A DNA stretch of 23,842 nt, from positions 1-23,842 of the forward strand of contig CAJPPK010000026.1 of NCBI GenBank assembly GCA_905372565.1. The letters are read 5' to 3'. The translations under genes were made by a program, and so were the position numbers. The notes below the pieces were generated by a model. The model worked only from the letters and a program-made list of their open reading frames with translations, was not told the origin of the DNA and ran no database searches. Positions 22,581 through 23,842 of the stretch are shown piece after piece (position 1 is the first letter of the stretch; every line of letters starts with the position of its first letter). The stretch is from an uncultured Porphyromonas sp. (GTDB lineage: Bacteria; Bacteroidota; Bacteroidia; Bacteroidales; Porphyromonadaceae).

Positions 22581-23461
22581 CGGGATGGGTAAGAGGAATG
22601 AGTGAGGGCGGTAGGTAGTGAAGCGAGATAGGCTAAGCCATCGGCATGAACGAAGCCTGCCCCGACGAGGAAGGCGTGCCCAGCGATGGCGAGCGCAGGT
22701 AGGTCGTTGGCACCGTCACCTACGTAGCAGGTGGTGAGCGGGTCACCCCAGTGGAGGAGAAAGTCTCGCTTCCGAGCTTCGTCTACGATAGCTTCGGGGA
22801 GGAGACCTAGTAGCCTGCCTTCCTCATCGAGGTGCACTTCGCTCCCGATAGCGTGGGGTAGGGCGAGACGCTCAGCTAACTGACGGACGAGAGGGGCGTA
22901 GTTCCCTGATACGAGAGCTAGGGGGCGTCTCAGCTGACGTAGCTGATCCAGCAGGAGAAGTGATCCCTCGGGGAGGTCTAAGCTCGTCGCTAGCTGGAGC
23001 AGTGTGCTGACTGGTAGGCCAGCGAGGAGTCTAGTGCGCTCGGGGAAGTTCGTGGTGAAGGGGACGTGACCCTCCATGGCTTCCTCGGTGAGGCGTGCCA
23101 TCGGGGCAGGGCAGTCGTAGCTCTCTGCGAGCAGAGGTAGTAGTTCGTTGGGGATCAGCGTGCCGTCAAGGTCAAAAGCCCATCGCTCGTCTGCTCTGGC
23201 CTCTGCCCGAGGGAGGTAAAGGAGGTAGTCACTGTGCCGGAGATGGGGTAGGAGAGCCTTCAGGAGGTCTAGGCGTCCGGTCTCTTCGTCTTCTCCTAGA
23301 GGGAGGGCGGTAGAGTACTTCATGAAGCATAGCCCCTTCGTCACGCTCTCGCTGAAGAAGGTTAGGCCGAGCTCCTTCGCCAGCTTGGCTGACCAAGCGA
23401 CCATCTTCGGCGACTGAGAGGATCTGGCGAGGAAGTAAAGATACTGTCGTCTCTCTTGCAT
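22577..23461 (-). CDS. HAD-family phosphatase, SerB-like (phosphoserine phosphatase)
   Basis: The 294-residue protein contains a HAD phosphatase domain. It has FDLDGTLIPNE with nucleophile Asp97 and acid Asp99, ALVSGN with Ser185, a lysine near 231, and the metal motif GDGANDLPALAIAG (248-261). FPERTRLLAGLP (139-150) matches the SerB cap region. The order and spacing fit phosphoserine phosphatase, the last step of serine synthesis. However, the usual SGG is SGN, and the AxN-LE segment reads AIGSEV, so specificity is uncertain. The first 90 residues sit where SerB relatives carry an ACT-like regulatory domain but are not clearly recognisable. The frame is open up to 23677 only because it runs through the tRNA-His gene; the ATG at 23461 lies after the tRNA and its hairpin. 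Confidence 0.72.
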   Translation of the reverse strand: MQERRQYLYFLARSSQSPKMVAWSAKLAKELGLTFFSESVTKGLCFMKYSTALPLGEDEETGRLDLLKALLPHLRHSDYLLYLPRAEARADERWAFDLDGTLIPNELLPLLAESYDCPAPMARLTEEAMEGHVPFTTNFPERTRLLAGLPVSTLLQLATSLDLPEGSLLLLDQLRQLRRPLALVSGNYAPLVRQLAERLALPHAIGSEVHLDEEGRLLGLLPEAIVDEARKRDFLLHWGDPLTTCYVGDGANDLPALAIAGHAFLVGAGFVHADGLAYLASLPTALTHSSYPSR

Positions 23462-23481
23462 TGCTTCTAGGGGGCTTGAAA

Positions 23482-23520
23482 CGAAGAAAGCACTTAGCTC
23501 ACGAGGGGCTAAGTGCTTTC
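23482..23520 (-). terminator. Hairpin between tRNA-His and the SerB-like gene
   Basis: Perfect 13-bp arms (23486-23498 and 23508-23520) enclose a 9-nt loop. On the minus strand the stem is followed by TTCGTTTC, a broken T-run. It should end the tRNA-His transcript, yet it lies just 25 bp before the phosphatase start, so it may act as a partial terminator in the mRNA leader. Confidence 0.7.
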
Positions 23521-23531
23521 GCTCTTTCGGG

Positions 23532-23606
23532 GGTGGAAGACGGGACTCGAACCCGCGACACCTGGAACCACAATCCAGTGCTCTAACCAACTGAGCTACA
23601 ACCACC
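23532..23606 (-). tRNA. tRNA-His (anticodon GTG)
   Basis: The minus strand folds as a tRNA: D-arm AGCTCAGTTGGTTAGAGC, anticodon stem CTGGA/TCCAG around TTGTGGT (anticodon GTG), and T-arm GCGGG TTCGAGT CCCGT. An extra 5' G faces the C discriminator, as expected for tRNA-His. CCA is not encoded. The acceptor stem has two adjacent T-T oppositions (positions 5-68 and 6-67: GTGGTTG against CTTCCAC), which is odd. A promoter lies upstream and a hairpin downstream. Confidence 0.93.
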
Positions 23607-23646
23607 ATCTCTTGGTTGCCCGAGCTTTTCCTTCGCTTGAGCGCCA

Positions 23647-23678
23647 CAAAGGTAAGGAGAATATTTTTATCCGCCAAA
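23647..23678 (-). promoter_or_regulatory. Canonical Bacteroidota promoter for tRNA-His
   Basis: On the minus strand a TTTG (23675-23678) is followed after exactly 20 bp by TACCTTTG (23647-23654). This is the best full match in the window to the TTTG / TAnnTTTG -33/-7 pattern. Transcription would begin roughly 35 bp before the tRNA. Confidence 0.75.
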
Positions 23679-23733
23679 TGGTGTGCCTATCTCTCTGATC
23701 GAGACGTCGGTACAGACGATCGGCAGGGGTAAA

Positions 23734-23769
23734 GCAAAAGGGCTGGATAGAGAAGTCTATCCAGCCCTT
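23734..23769 (-). terminator. Intrinsic terminator of tRNA-Pro
   Basis: Perfect 14-bp arms (23738-23751 and 23756-23769) enclose the tetraloop GAAG on the plus strand (CTTC on the transcript). On the minus strand the stem is followed by TTTTGCTTT. It lies 16 bp beyond the tRNA-Pro 3' end. Confidence 0.9.
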
Positions 23770-23785
23770 AAGGTGTGAATTTTGT

Positions 23786-23842
23786 TGGTCGGGATACCAG
23801 GATTCGAACCTGGGACCCCCTGCTCCCAAAGCAGGTGCGCTA
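23786..23842 (-). tRNA. tRNA-Pro (anticodon TGG), 5' part beyond the window
   Basis: The minus strand shows anticodon stem CCTGC/GCAGG around TTTGGGA (anticodon TGG), T-arm CCAGG TTCGAAT CCTGG, the 3' acceptor strand TATCCCG, discriminator A and then CCA at 23786-23788. The D-arm is cut by the window edge after the GCGC that precedes the anticodon stem. Whether the CCA is a functional encoded end or chance is unclear. Confidence 0.9.

Noticed and set aside
23462..23677. N-terminal extension of the SerB-like protein, including VVVAQLVRALDCGSRCRGFE
   Set aside because: This stretch is the translated tRNA-His gene, a familiar annotation artefact. The real start is the ATG at 23461.
23596..23829. 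77-codon minus-strand frame over the two tRNA genes
   Set aside because: It is made of tRNA-Pro, terminator and tRNA-His promoter sequence, so it is not a coding region.

Overview
The window looks like about 24 kb of chromosome from a Bacteroidota (Bacteroidales) bacterium, most likely a Porphyromonas-type species with fairly high G+C. The reasons are the gene set (FtsK, LolA-like protein, MlaE/MlaF, a short PASTA protein, RluD, orphan ECF sigma factor), weak Shine-Dalgarno use, and several matches to the Bacteroidota -7 promoter element TAnnTTTG. Genus and species are inference from protein flavour only.

Layout. 1-671: a strong terminator, then about 600 bp with no gene but with an array of three phased palindromes. 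672-2510: an alpha/beta hydrolase and, 4 bp downstream, a zinc-independent MDR quinone oxidoreductase broken by a one-base frameshift. 2745-3737: an orphan RhuM-family gene with its own promoter. 4017-10582: a tightly packed plus-strand run of ftsK, lolA-like, mlaE-like and mlaF-like ABC genes, a PASTA protein and rluD. This combines chromosome segregation, outer-membrane lipoprotein and lipid traffic, and ribosome modification. 10714-11301: an NfsB-like nitroreductase. 11557-17969: an envelope cluster with an LtaS/MdoB-type membrane sulfatase-fold transferase, two tandem paralogous acyltransferases, a MATE exporter and an MscS channel. 18132-20159: uvrB. A strong hairpin separates it from convergent minus-strand genes: trxB preceded by an ECF sigma factor, then ung and a SerB-like phosphatase (4-bp overlap), tRNA-His(GTG), and a tRNA-Pro(TGG) cut by the window edge.

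The most unusual feature is a family of intergenic arrays (287-356, 11300-11387, 17987-18085). Each is built of about 10-bp perfect or imperfect palindromes at a strict 22-bp period. Arrays B and C share an AGGTnTAnCT-like core; array A uses a different core, GCAACGTTGC. Several units share CGAAG/CTTCG outer arms. The last two units of array B are exact reverse complements and end in a T-run, so part of the array reads as an intrinsic terminator. I see no CRISPR array, prophage, insertion sequence or recognisable complete defence system.
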